Shown in pieces: positions 55,575 to 64,000 of a stretch of 64,000 bases of DNA (positions within the stretch are counted from its first letter, which is position 1; each line of letters begins with the position of its first letter). The stretch is from NCBI GenBank assembly GCA_944472135.2, contig OX235265.1, positions 47,527,459 to 47,591,458 of the forward strand. The letters run 5' to 3'. The translations under genes and the position numbers were made by a program. The DNA is from Trichobilharzia regenti. Its lineage: Eukaryota; Platyhelminthes; Trematoda; Strigeidida; Schistosomatidae. Below the pieces are notes generated by a model. It was not told the origin of the DNA. It searched no databases and worked only from the letters and a program-made list of their open reading frames with translations.

Positions 55575-55645
55575 TATTGCGCTGAAGATGTTGTCCAGAT
55601 GGATGACGAAAGCTCCGAAACTAAACCCACCAGCTCAGAGAACAC
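55575..55645 (+). ncRNA. PLE P8 3' hammerhead-like motif
   Basis: Core CTGAAGA (55582-55588), stem II GTTGTCC...GGATGAC (7 bp with two wobble pairs), GAAA, stem III GCT...AGC with a 15-17 base loop, then TC. Unlike families B, C and D, stem III here is a normal hairpin with a loop. I could not find a convincing stem I. Hammerheads in PLE terminal repeats are established. Confidence 0.6.
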
Positions 55646-55684
55646 TATTAATTGGATAGAACAATAACCAGTCAAATGGTATTA

Positions 55685-55930
55685 TTATTATTCCCTTTGG
55701 TTCCTAGTGGAACATAGGGCTTCAACAGTATATCGCCGTTTCACTATGTTGTCTACCATCAATTTCAACTTCATCCGCCACTACCCACAATGTTTCATTT
55801 TCTCTTCACACTGTTTTCTCCATACCACCCTCGCACTCAAGTCCAACTCATTGTTCTCCATTCTGGTTCCACTCAAAGGCCTGTCTGGCATAAGCTGCTA
55901 CCCAACAGTTTCTTCACTATGCGTTCAATA
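55685..55930 (-). mobile_element. RTE/SR2-type LINE 3' end R12
   Basis: On the minus strand it ends 'gttgaagccctatgttccac' and 'taggaaccaaaggga', the family tail, with a decayed C-terminal region upstream. The plus-strand frames at 55707-55999 are shadows. Confidence 0.72.
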
Positions 55931-55944
55931 AATATATCTGCAAG

Positions 55945-56262
55945 TATTGGTTTTGTAGGGATTTTGTTTGATTGGTTGAAGGATTTCATGATGAGCTGAC
56001 ATCAGTTAGAGTACCATTGGAAAACCTGAAGGGAGTACTGCACAGCTGTTCCGTCCAATTTTCGGACTCTTCATCAGTACACATCCATCATGAGGGTTTG
56101 AACCCACGACCTTCTGGTTACAAGGCAAGCCAGCTCGTAGACCATTGAGCCTCTGGGACCCGATCCAACGGTTCATGAATTCTAACTGATGTCAGCTCAT
56201 GATGAAATCCTCCAACCAGCCAAAAAAAATCCCTACCAAACCAATACTTGAAAATTAATGTG
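55945..56262 (-). mobile_element. Family B SINE with tails at both ends
   Basis: Minus copy from 'caagtattggttttgtaggg' through ribozyme 56085-56033 (GTACTG, ATGAAGA, GTCC...GGAC, GGAA for GAAA, CAGCTG, TG, CAGTAC) and head 'cccagaggctcaatggtcta', fused at about 56198 to a plus tail ending 'ccaatacttgaaaatt'. The element is closed by inverted copies of the tail. Confidence 0.88.
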
Positions 56263-56660
56263 ATCCACACTAGCGACTGGTCCTATTCAGGTGGGTAGTT
56301 ACCTGGGGTTCTAGTGGGAACCTATGACCAGTAGAGTACAGCAGGTTAAAGGTGAGAACAGTTGCTCATCGAAGAAGACATTGCTAAGTGGTCACGCCAT
56401 ATCATGAATTGGCAGAAGTTGTAATTCCTGTGTCGGCCATTGGATCAGGCCTCAGTGGCTCAGTTGTCTATGAACTCAACTTGTGGTCAGTAGGTCATGG
56501 GTGGGGGTGGTGCGTACCATTGAAGAGTCTCAAACTAGTCTGGCTAAACAGGTAGCTGTCCAGTACTCCCTGCAGGTTCTCCAATGGTCCTCTAACCGAT
56601 GTCAGTTAATGATAATATCCTGAAACCAATAAAATATCTGCAAACCAACATCTGAATTCT
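56263..56660 (+). mobile_element. Family B SINE, plus copy with leader
   Basis: Leader 'cactagcgactggtcctatt', 'catatcatgaattggcagaa', head 'cctcagtggctcagttgtct', a damaged B box ('aggtcatgggtggggg'), ribozyme region 56511-56566 with an insertion in stem II, CTAAAC for GAAAC, then AGCTG, TC, CAGTAC. Tail 'aatatctgcaaaccaacatc'. 56661-57564 holds only a GT/TATG microsatellite (about 56990-57016) and a GAA run (57330-57344). Confidence 0.8.
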
Positions 56661-57564
56661 GATATCAGTTCAATGACAGTTGGTATAATTAATACAGTTT
56701 CTAAGTGATCAATAATAACTTAGATATACAGTATGATCAATAATTCAATTGACAGTAGTCGAGTTTATACTTGTAGATCAAATAACCAGTATCATTTGCA
56801 CCATCAAGGTTAATACCTTTAGTCTTACAGTCATAACATTGACTAGTTCCCGTCCAGGATAAAAATGGTTTCGCACAAACTTCCCAATTAAATAAGATTT
56901 TATCGTTTGTTTGCATTGATTCGGTTCGACTGGATTATCGATTAGAATAATTTAAGTTGCAATAATGTCTTCTAGTTAATGTACTTTTCTGTGTGTGTGT
57001 ATGTGTATGTATGTATGCTACTTTATGTATAGTATTTCACAGAATTCATCCAAGTACAGCACATTTCTAGTTGAAATATCTTGAAGATAAGATTGTTGGT
57101 TTTATAAAAAGTTAACTGAATAAATTACATCTTACAAATGTTTGATCCAGTCGTTTTGGTTTCAAAAGTGACCTTACGATGAAGCCGAATTGTGATGAAA
57201 TATCTTGTATTCGTGTGTATACATATATGTGTGCGTGTGTGCTTGTATTTGTTATTCTAACTGTGATAATATCAACAACACCAATGTAGAATTTCTAAAT
57301 CACAGATCGAAAAATGATGACAAACTAGAAGAAGAAGAAGAAGAATGGAATTTGAACTGAACTGATAGATTTTATCGATCCATCATTGTCAGAAGACGAG
57401 AGAAGCATGTAGGCCTATTCCCGTCCAACCAACTATCTGGCATCCTTTAAATGTGTACCACGACAACCAGTCTTGTGTCTTTAGTGAAAACAGTGTGCAT
57501 TCAATCGGCAGAATTTAATCAATACTCAGAAGTGGACAGTCTAGTTATTTTTTATTTTATCATT

Positions 57565-58065
57565 ATTATTTTATTCTTTCGTGTTCCGGGTGGAACATAG
57601 TGCTTCAAGCTTCACCTTTGAAGTTTCAGTAACAGTGGTTGTCAATGTCCAGGTCTAACTACACTGAACTTAACGCTGTCCTTAGAAGACCTTCAGCAAC
57701 AATGTGCAATAACCAACGTGAAAAAACAGAACACAGATTGGTGACTCGAGAATCCTTTATTCTTGCACCAATATGTAACCAACAGTAAGGTTATTATTAT
57801 TATACACAAAGTCTAAGAATAAATGTCATAACCGTAAATCACAGTGATACTTCTGATAGTTTTTCTCCGTCTTCTAACGAACAGCGTACGATGGAACGAT
57901 GACTGCAGTATCGGTGACTCCCGCAAAAAAAAATATAGAGGAGTTGGGTTTGAGTAAACAACCATGAATTGATCGTTCATTCTTCAACTACATTGACAGT
58001 GGTGATTTTTACGGGATGGGATTGCTAGCCTCACACGCCCCATATACGTGGTAGCTGAAATGTCT
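57565..58065 (-). mobile_element. RTE deletion derivative interrupted by a solo LTR
   Basis: Minus strand: 5' UTR part 'gtgtgaggctagcaatccca' and 'tcccgtaaaaatcaccactg' at 58065-58004, then, after the LTR, 'gttactgaaacttcaaagg' and the tail 'gcactatgttccacccgga' at about 57600-57575. Same construction as 41270 and 58135. It is the target of the solo LTR. Confidence 0.75.
57640..57998 (-). mobile_element. Solo LTR, 359 bp
   Basis: The ends TGTCAATGT and ACATTGACA are perfect 9 bp inverted repeats with TG...CA termini. The direct repeat GTGGT flanks it (57635-57639 and 57999-58003), a 5 bp target duplication. AATAAA on the minus strand ('tttatt' near 57758) suggests minus orientation. No coding sequence. 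It has no similarity I can see to the LTR at 30267-30590, so it is a second LTR family. Confidence 0.85.
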
Positions 58066-58134
58066 ACCACTGAATTAGTGTGGTAATGGTTATTTTTTCC
58101 GGTAACTAACTAACCAACGCTAACGAACTTTTTT

Positions 58135-58340
58135 TTCTTCACGTTCCCAGTGGAACATAGGGCCTCAAGCTAGTGGCTTGAAGTTTCACTAGCAGCGTTT
58201 GTTTTTACAGGATGCCCAACCTTTTCTCTTTACCAACATTATTTCTGGCTTAGCGAGGTAAAGGAGTGCGTTGGTGGCCGGGAATCGAACCCCGGACCAC
58301 GTGCATGGTCGGCGACCGCTGTGCCACCGACGCACCAGGG
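58135..58340 (-). mobile_element. tRNA-headed SINE with RTE 5' UTR and 3' tail (chimera)
   Basis: Minus strand: head 'gtgcgtcggtggcacagcgg' with B box 'ggggttcgattcccg', 'ctcctttacctcgctaagcc', 'gtaaaaacaaacgctgctag' and 'tgaaacttcaagccactagc', and the RTE tail 'ccctatgttccactggga'. Same architecture as 32285-32495. 58341-58609 holds nothing recognised. Confidence 0.8.
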
Positions 58341-58609
58341 TTCCAGTTGTTGAATGTTCTACGTGTTTGGCTAACGAACTTACTTTATGTGAATGCTTTA
58401 CCGCTTTATAAAATTTATATCTGCTTATCATTGACTAGAGTCTCTGGTTAACTGATAGAATGCTCGCTGAACTTGGACTTAGACCAACATCTCTCCTAGT
58501 TTACTACCAGAAAAGAGTGAAGCTTGGACGTGATGTTATTAACCCCCACATCATACAAAAAGAATACTAAAACCACTTAATTCAATTTAGATAATATCGT
58601 CTATTGACT

Positions 58610-58830
58610 TGACCGAAGTGCTTGGTTTCACGTTGACACTGGGTTTGAGCTTCGGTGGGAATATCATCACTTATTGGGGAATGTAGGTACATCCACTAGC
58701 TGACGAGTCACAAATAGGATGAAATGTGTTTTTTCTCCTGGATTCCACTGTTAATAAAACTTTAAAGCTTCAACTTTTCAGCTCTACATTCCACTCGGAG
58801 AAAGTAAAATAAGAATGAAAACAAAAGTAT
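58610..58830 (+). mobile_element. Family C SINE, internally deleted, followed by an RTE-type tail
   Basis: 'gaccgaagtgcttggtttca' is a minus-like tail motif. Then a plus head piece 'actgggtttgagc' and ribozyme 58683-58745: CTGACGA core intact, weak stem II (GTCA...GGAT), GAAA, TGTG, then extra T-rich bases before CTGGATTCC. At 58755-58830 'aagcttcaacttttcagctc' and 'tacattccactcgga' are an RTE derivative tail. Confidence 0.7.
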
Positions 58831-59649
58831 GGAGAAGAAATTGGAGCACACGAAACGAAATAAAATTTATTCCATAATGTTTATTGTTTTTGCTTTTACA
58901 ATAATATTAAATATCTTACACTAGTTTCTTATGTCATCCATCACCTGTGTGTGTGTGTGTTCTTTGTCATTTAATAAATAAATAATAACCACAAACGGCA
59001 AAGACATACAAAGAAGAAAAGAAGCAAGGAAGGCAGGAAGGAAGGGAGTTCAAAAATAACAATGACTATTGTATTATTAAAAGGAGACAATAATTCAATG
59101 GCTGAAAAGATGAATTCAAGTCATTTAGTGAATAGATTTATCTCACCATTCAATCTTTCTTTGTCTAACATGTTTAACATGTGCGCGTGTCTCTCTTTCT
59201 CTCTCTCTCTCTCCCCTCTCTCAGTATATATATCCATATTTATCTTTGTGCGCATGTAGTATCGTGTGTTAATACGATTCGTATATTATTATGATATTTT
59301 GGAAAAAAAGCAACACGCTATCATGAAATGAATTCACAAATGGTTTATACCATGTACACGTACAACGTATGTATAAACACAATTAAACAAAGAATTGTTG
59401 AGTTTCATTTGCTTTGTGTTTACTCGCATATTCAATTCTGACCTGCTCCACCCTGACCTAGATCTACACCTTCACACACACACACACACTTTGGTAAACA
59501 ATTACAATGAATGAAGACAATAAATATACACACGAATATTATTCTAGCGTAAACACAGTTGGTGTTGAAAACATGTACACATAGGTGGCATTATATTTAT
59601 GCTGGTGAAATGAATGAAATACTAAGATGCATTTGATTAATTTAATTTT
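58831..59649. other. No gene; microsatellites
   Basis: GT tract near 58948-58960, (CT)n near 59192-59222 and (CA)n near 59473-59489. AT-rich otherwise; the short frame at 59062-59259 is low-complexity. Confidence 0.65.
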
Positions 59650-60144
59650 AGATTTTCCCATCGATTGATTAGACTGAAGTACTTGGTCCCAGGTTGACAT
59701 GTTGGCTTCTTGTGCAGATGCTTCGACGATGTCGGGACATTTAATTATAATTTAATTGGTGGATGGTGACTAGCAGTGGATTCCAGGATAAAGCGCATTT
59801 TGTCCTATTTGGGATTGGTCCGTCATCTGGATGTACCTGCATTTTCCAGTGAGTGATGATGTTCCCACCAAGACTCGAACCCAGTGCCCATAGTTTCAAA
59901 CGCCACGAGAGCCGCCTCTTGTGCAACGGGTCATGTTGATTTAATCTAATTTTAGATTTTCCCGTCGATCGCGTCAGTCTAATGGATCGATGGGAAAATC
60001 TGAAACTATGGGCACTGGGTTCGAGTCTTGGTGGGAACATCATCACTCACTGGAAAATGCAGGTACATCCAGATGACGGACCAATCCCAAATAGGACAAA
60101 ATGCGCTTTATCCTGGAATCCACTGCTAGTCACCATCCACCAAT
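59650..60144. mobile_element. Family C SINE pair forming a perfect 144 bp inverted repeat
   Basis: Arms 59755-59898 (minus copy) and 60001-60144 (plus copy) are exact reverse complements over 144 bases, separated by 102 bases. They share private oddities, e.g. four to five extra bases in the ribozyme ('gacggaccaatccc' for 'gacgagtccc') and AAAA for GAAA. Left of the minus arm the full tail continues to 59650. The plus copy lacks the first part of the tRNA head. Spacer ends at 59954-59970 and 59985-60000 are also inverted ('agattttcccgtcgatc'). Ribozymes are dead. Confidence 0.93.
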
Positions 60145-60335
60145 AAACCATTTGATTGGATGGAGGATTTCATCATGAGCTGACATCAGTTAGAGAAACA
60201 CTGGAAAACCTGAAGGGAGTACTGGACAGCTGTTTCGTCAGCCTAGTTTGGGGCTCTTCATCAGTGCGCACACGCCCTCCATCCAATCAAACAATCAATC
60301 CTTACAAAACCAATCTTTAGAAATTAAGAAGCATT
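60145..60335 (-). mobile_element. Family B SINE, short, with tails at both ends
   Basis: Minus part 60150-60280 with ribozyme 60272-60218 (CACTG, ATGAAGA, stem II enlarged by extra bases, GAAA, CAGCTG, TC, CAGTAC). It is cut just before the tRNA head and fused to a plus tail ('ctccatccaatcaaacaatc', 'cttacaaaaccaatc'). Confidence 0.85.
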
Positions 60336-60379
60336 TGATAATTTTCTAAAGATAAAAATAAAAGATTAACTTTTGAAGA

Positions 60380-60775
60380 ATTCGTTTTTAGGGATTTCAT
60401 TCGTTTCACAGGTTCGATCACAGATATTTATATAGGTTAAAAAGCCATTGAAAACCAGCATGAAATACTGAATAGCTGTTTCATTCCAGTTTCGGTTCCT
60501 CACAGTACTCACCCTACTGGGTTTTGAACCCAAGACCTACCTGTTACGAGGCAACCTCGTAGACTATCCAACTACTGGGGTTCGATTCAATGGACCATGA
60601 ATTACAATTGCCACTAATCCGTTGCTTTTGCTCAGCTACTAGCCAATGTCATCGGTGAGTCTTTGTCCTCACTTCCAACTCTGTGGATCCCATTGGTTAC
60701 GACTTCTCATTAGAACTCCAGTTAACTTTTATTCTGTAGCCAGTCACTAGTGAGTGTCAGGTTAATTTTCAAAAG
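60380..60775 (-). mobile_element. Old family B SINE, full length
   Basis: Tail 'tagggatttcattcgtttca', ribozyme ghost 'gaaatactgaatagctgttt', B box 'gggttcaaaacccagtag'-like, head 'cagtagttggatagtctacg', leader to 'cctgacactcactagtgact'. Same strand as its neighbours. Confidence 0.75.
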
Positions 60776-61304
60776 TTAGTTTCTAGGGTTAATGAGTAAA
60801 CAATTGGTTACAGGTGAACATTCGTTGCAGAATCATCGAAAGCATTGAGCCCCGTGTCTGCTGTTTCGTTTCAGTTAGCAACTCTTCAAAACTACGTTGG
60901 ACACTCAGTTCAAAGTGTTCGTCTTGTAGCCCGATGGGTAGAGGGAGGGAGACAGACCTCAGCATTACGTAAAGTATTATATTCCTACAAGCAGAAGTAT
61001 TGAGCGTAATACTGTATACAAGTATACATGAATGCTATTAACTATGTATCTGGTAGAACATGAAGCCAGTATTTGTATTCTCAAGATGGAATCCTGTAAC
61101 CGATTTACGGACAATAGTAATCAGAGCAGTCAAATATTATATTACTGAGTAGTACTACCAGTTGGTGTACGTCAACGAAAGTCATAGGGTAGGAGAAAAA
61201 TACTACAATAGAAATATTTCTGCACCATCGAGGTATAATCTGAGTGATCTGCAGTGACTCGATCCATTGCTGAGTATTGTAGTTAACTTTCACTCTGTAA
61301 CTGG
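60776..61304 (-). mobile_element. Very old family B remnant and spacer
   Basis: 60776-60960 follows the family B order loosely ('gtctgctgtttcgtttcagt', 'caactcttcaaaactacg'). From 60961 to 61304 nothing is assignable. Confidence 0.45.
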
Positions 61305-61700
61305 ATGTCTGTTAGAGAGCAACTGAAAACCCAGAAGTGCTGGACATCCGTTTCGCCCTTTTTCGGGACTCATCAACAGTACACGTCCACCTGTGGTCAG
61401 ACTCGCAACCTCATGGTGGCAGTGCGAACTTGTAGGCCATTCAGTCATCGGGATCCGATGCCAATGAACTTGAATTCCAACTTCTGACAATTCGAGATAT
61501 ATGGCGAGACCGCCTGTCGATGTCATCAGCGAGTAAGTGTCTTCTTACCTGACTTGGTGGAGCCCGCTGGTTACGACCTCTCACTAGAAGTGATGTTAAG
61601 TCATGATCAAACATGCAACCAATCGAAATCTCTGCTAGCCAACATTTGAAAATTAGTCTAATGCCCGCTAGTGACTGGTTCTATACAGGAAGTTATCTGG
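61305..61700 (-). mobile_element. Old family B SINE
   Basis: 'agaagtgctggacatccgtt' and 'cgggactcatcaacagtaca' mark the ribozyme region (no intact core). Then comes the B box region 'ggtcagactcgcaacctcat', head 'ccgatgactgaatggcctac' on the minus strand, and a leader. At 61600-61650 a plus tail 'tcatgatcaaacatgcaacc' is fused. Confidence 0.7.
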
Positions 61701-61899
61701 AGTCCTAGTGCGTGTGCATTTTGCTTTATGTTGCGTATATTCATAAATCAAAACGTCTAGAAAGTTAAGAAACATGAAGAAATAATCTGATTTACATGTA
61801 CTCTATCGGAGTAAAAGTGAATATTGCTCAGAATCTCTACCCACATGTGGTAGATGCTGTAATTTAATTTTCTAATTTGTGATCTATCTTCCGGTTTGA

Positions 61900-62315
61900 T
61901 CTCAGGTTGCTATCACTTAGAAAACCATTAGATAATAAGGAGTACTGGTTGGTGCTTTCCTCCTAGCTTGTGACCCTTCATCAGTATGTACCTATCAGCC
62001 CACCAGGGGTCGGATCTAGGGACATGTAGTTACGAGGCGAATTCATTGACCATCCAGCCACTGGGACGAAAATCGATGGCTGGTCCATAAAATTCTAACT
62101 TCTACCAATTCGCAGTTTACAGCACCATCACCGACTAGTGTCATAGGTGAATATGTGCCCTGACACCTGACCTTACCTTGTGGAGCCCGTTGGTAACCAC
62201 GTCCCTTGTACAAATTCGGGCAACTTCATCTTGTAGTGAGTCACTGCTGAGCAGTAGTCACTTCTTGATTAAGCTTGAAATCAATCAAACCCTTGAAAAC
62301 CAACACTTACAGAGT
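61900..62315 (-). mobile_element. Old family B SINE
   Basis: 'ggagtactggttggtgcttt' ribozyme ghost, 'ggggtcggatctagggacat' B box remnant, head 'cccagtggctggatggtcaa' on the minus strand, leader, then a plus tail 'aatcaaacccttgaaaacca'. Confidence 0.7.
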
Positions 62316-62499
62316 TGTAAATACAATCTAAATTTAATTTAATTTTTGGCACTGACTTCAAATCACTGGCTTTCAAATTACTAATATAATGACCTTTAGT
62401 TTATTTTAATGCAGTTCACTTACTAACTGTAGATATTCTCCCTTCGCAACATGCTTAGCCTGCAAAATTGATTGAGTTTCATATGTAGACAAAAGAGCC

Positions 62500-63180
62500 A
62501 TATTCACAATTGCTTGGGTTTTAGTGTTTGTCTGACTAATGTCAGTCTGTGACCAAAGCTGTCTACGGTTAAATCAAATCTCCAACAAAACCTACTACTT
62601 GCTGACGTTTGAGATGGAGCACCGAAATCAATCGTTTGAGAAGTATGTTTTAGACCAATCTAGGTCACCGGCTAATGAATAAGACTTCAAAACAGGCTGG
62701 ACAGCTCTCTAGTGGTTACATAATGGAAAATAATAGTTGACTGAAATAATTTGGGACTACTAATCTCACCCAGGAGTAAGTGTTGTATAGCATGAGAGCT
62801 ATTACTTCTGGACGAGTAAAGCAGTCAATGTTCTCTTTTAAATTTACTCAGCATGACATAATAAATTCCTATATGCAAACAATTTTCAAAACCTCTGATA
62901 AACTGTCATTCTTTAGAGAAAGATGAAAAAATAGGAGCACTTCACGGTTATTGTTTTGTCTTAGTTTAAAATTCTCCAGTGATATTCATTGATGACTCCA
63001 CTAAAGATTGAAGCCAAAACCTTCAGATTATGTAGCAAACACATCTAACCATCTAACCAACAGTCTGGAATCCAATGGCACCAGAATTCTAGCTCTTATA
63101 AGTAGCACTATCACTATTCAATGCTACCAGTGAGGAGGGTCTATCCTCCCTGTAGCGGTAAATAATTCCCCAAAATTATT
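62500..63180 (-). mobile_element. Old family B remnants
   Basis: 62520-62605 contains a plus tail piece ('ctgactaatgtcagtctgtg'). 62880-63180 is a decayed minus copy ('taggagcacttcacggttat', 'gccaaaaccttcagattatg'). No ribozyme or pol III boxes survive. Confidence 0.5.
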
Positions 63181-64000
63181 GACCGCAGCAATCACTCACC
63201 ATTGGATGCCGACTACCACTGTTTAAGTCGACTTGTTTAGCTGAAGGCTTCCGGTCAAGCATCCCCGCCATTTGGTACCCCGTCGTGTCACGTGCACGAT
63301 CACTAGCCAGCTAAGCGTTCGTCTGACGGCTTGTTTTGGTCCTGAAATATATCACTTAGTTTGGACCATCAAATATTGGCTTTTGCTTTGTTGTTGGTAC
63401 GCGAGAACTAATAAGTTAGAGGCTGTGTAAGAGAATTCCGTCAACATCTAAATCCCACTCAACCTGATGAATCCTGCCAGCCATAAATTTTCTGTACAAC
63501 TTCAAGAAGTTCGCCTTCAGTCAGTCATTAATGTGAACAATGGGCTAACTTTCAAGTTTTGGTTTGTAAGGATTTCAGACTGTATATTCTTGAAAATCAA
63601 TGATATCCTCATAAACTAATACTTACAAAATTTTTTTATAATTTCTACTTGTATTTGATCGCTATATGGACTTATTTGGTCAGATGAAACAACGACAGAA
63701 ATGTGAATAATGAATTCAGAAAGTAATAGTACACTAGAGTTTGAATATTTCATTTATTTATTTTAATTGAAATATTTCTTATGACAGTGTTTTTCATAAG
63801 TTAAAACTCGGGTCATTGAAGAGGTTTACTCGTGATGTAATAAGTTCATTTGTCAGGTTTAGGAGTATCAAATTAGGTTATGCATTTACCTAGACAAGAC
63901 ATACGTTTTCTAAAAGTCTCAGTTACTTCCATATGAAAAGTCTCTATGAGGCAGAAAACCGAAGTCAACTACCTCATATAATCATTGGTGGCTTGCTTAA
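63181..64000. other. No gene recognised
   Basis: 63200-63420 is less AT-rich than its surroundings ('atccccgccatttggtaccc') and could be part of an LTR or host sequence; I could not assign it. A family B tail scrap is at 63550-63577. Confidence 0.5.

Noticed and set aside
4829..58340. Functional tRNA genes, suggested by A-box and B-box pairs
   Set aside because: Each is the head of a repeated SINE with the same body and tail. I saw no complete cloverleaf with a usable anticodon arm outside these elements.
59741..60046. 101-codon minus-strand frame
   Set aside because: It is an artefact of reading through the family C palindrome.
60145..63180. CRISPR-like repeat array
   Set aside because: The units are 200-400 base diverged SINEs in a eukaryotic context, not short identical repeats with spacers.

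Overview
The window looks like schistosome (blood fluke) nuclear DNA. It is AT-rich, one host gene is broken by a 26 kb intron, and almost everything else is retroelement debris of kinds known from Schistosoma: Penelope-like elements (PLEs), SR2/RTE-type LINEs, and short tRNA-headed elements, one of which (family C here) matches the known hammerhead-ribozyme SINE Sm-alpha. I found no bacterial genes, CRISPR, rRNA or functional tRNA genes. All calls come from reading the sequence; no database search was possible.

Host gene. Exon 1 (3407-4503) and exon 2 (30821-32027) join in phase (2 nt + 1 nt) into one type II membrane protein of 767 residues. It has a short cytoplasmic tail, one membrane segment and an extracellular carboxylesterase/cholinesterase fold. 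The nucleophile-elbow serine is Asn343, so it should be a non-catalytic cholinesterase-like adhesion protein of neurotactin type rather than an enzyme. The intron (4504-30820) holds much of the mobile DNA in the window.

Layout. 0-3 kb: PLE P1 and an RTE fragment, both minus strand. 3.4-4.5 kb: exon 1, bracketed by two long (TA)n tracts. 4.5-30.8 kb: intron with SINE families A-D, PLEs P2-P4, RTE pieces and an internally deleted LTR element. 30.8-32.3 kb: exon 2 and 3' end. 32.3-34.2 kb: SINE/LINE chimera and type-2 PLE P5. 34.3-37.9 kb: the longest RTE copy, carrying a family A SINE with a 41 bp target duplication. 38-49 kb: scattered SINEs and RTE tails. 49.3-50.9 kb: second RTE copy of the same defective lineage. 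53.1-55.6 kb: two PLE fragments back to back. 55.7-64 kb: SINE pairs, a solo LTR, a perfect 144 bp palindrome and a series of old family B elements.

Main point of interest. Three different tRNA-headed families (B, C, D) each encode a hammerhead ribozyme built to one plan: CTGANGA, stem II, GAAA, a self-complementary six-base stem III, then TC at the cleavage site. B and D look like undescribed relatives of the Sm-alpha ribozyme. A palindromic stem III cannot close as a normal hairpin, which points to dimeric ribozymes and multimeric RNA. In all three families, close inverted copies are always head to head with tails outward. Family A, which has no hammerhead, never forms such pairs here. Two family C ribozymes also lie in direct repeat 331 bp apart. 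Together this suggests that self-cleaving multimeric or circular SINE RNAs serve as templates for insertion.
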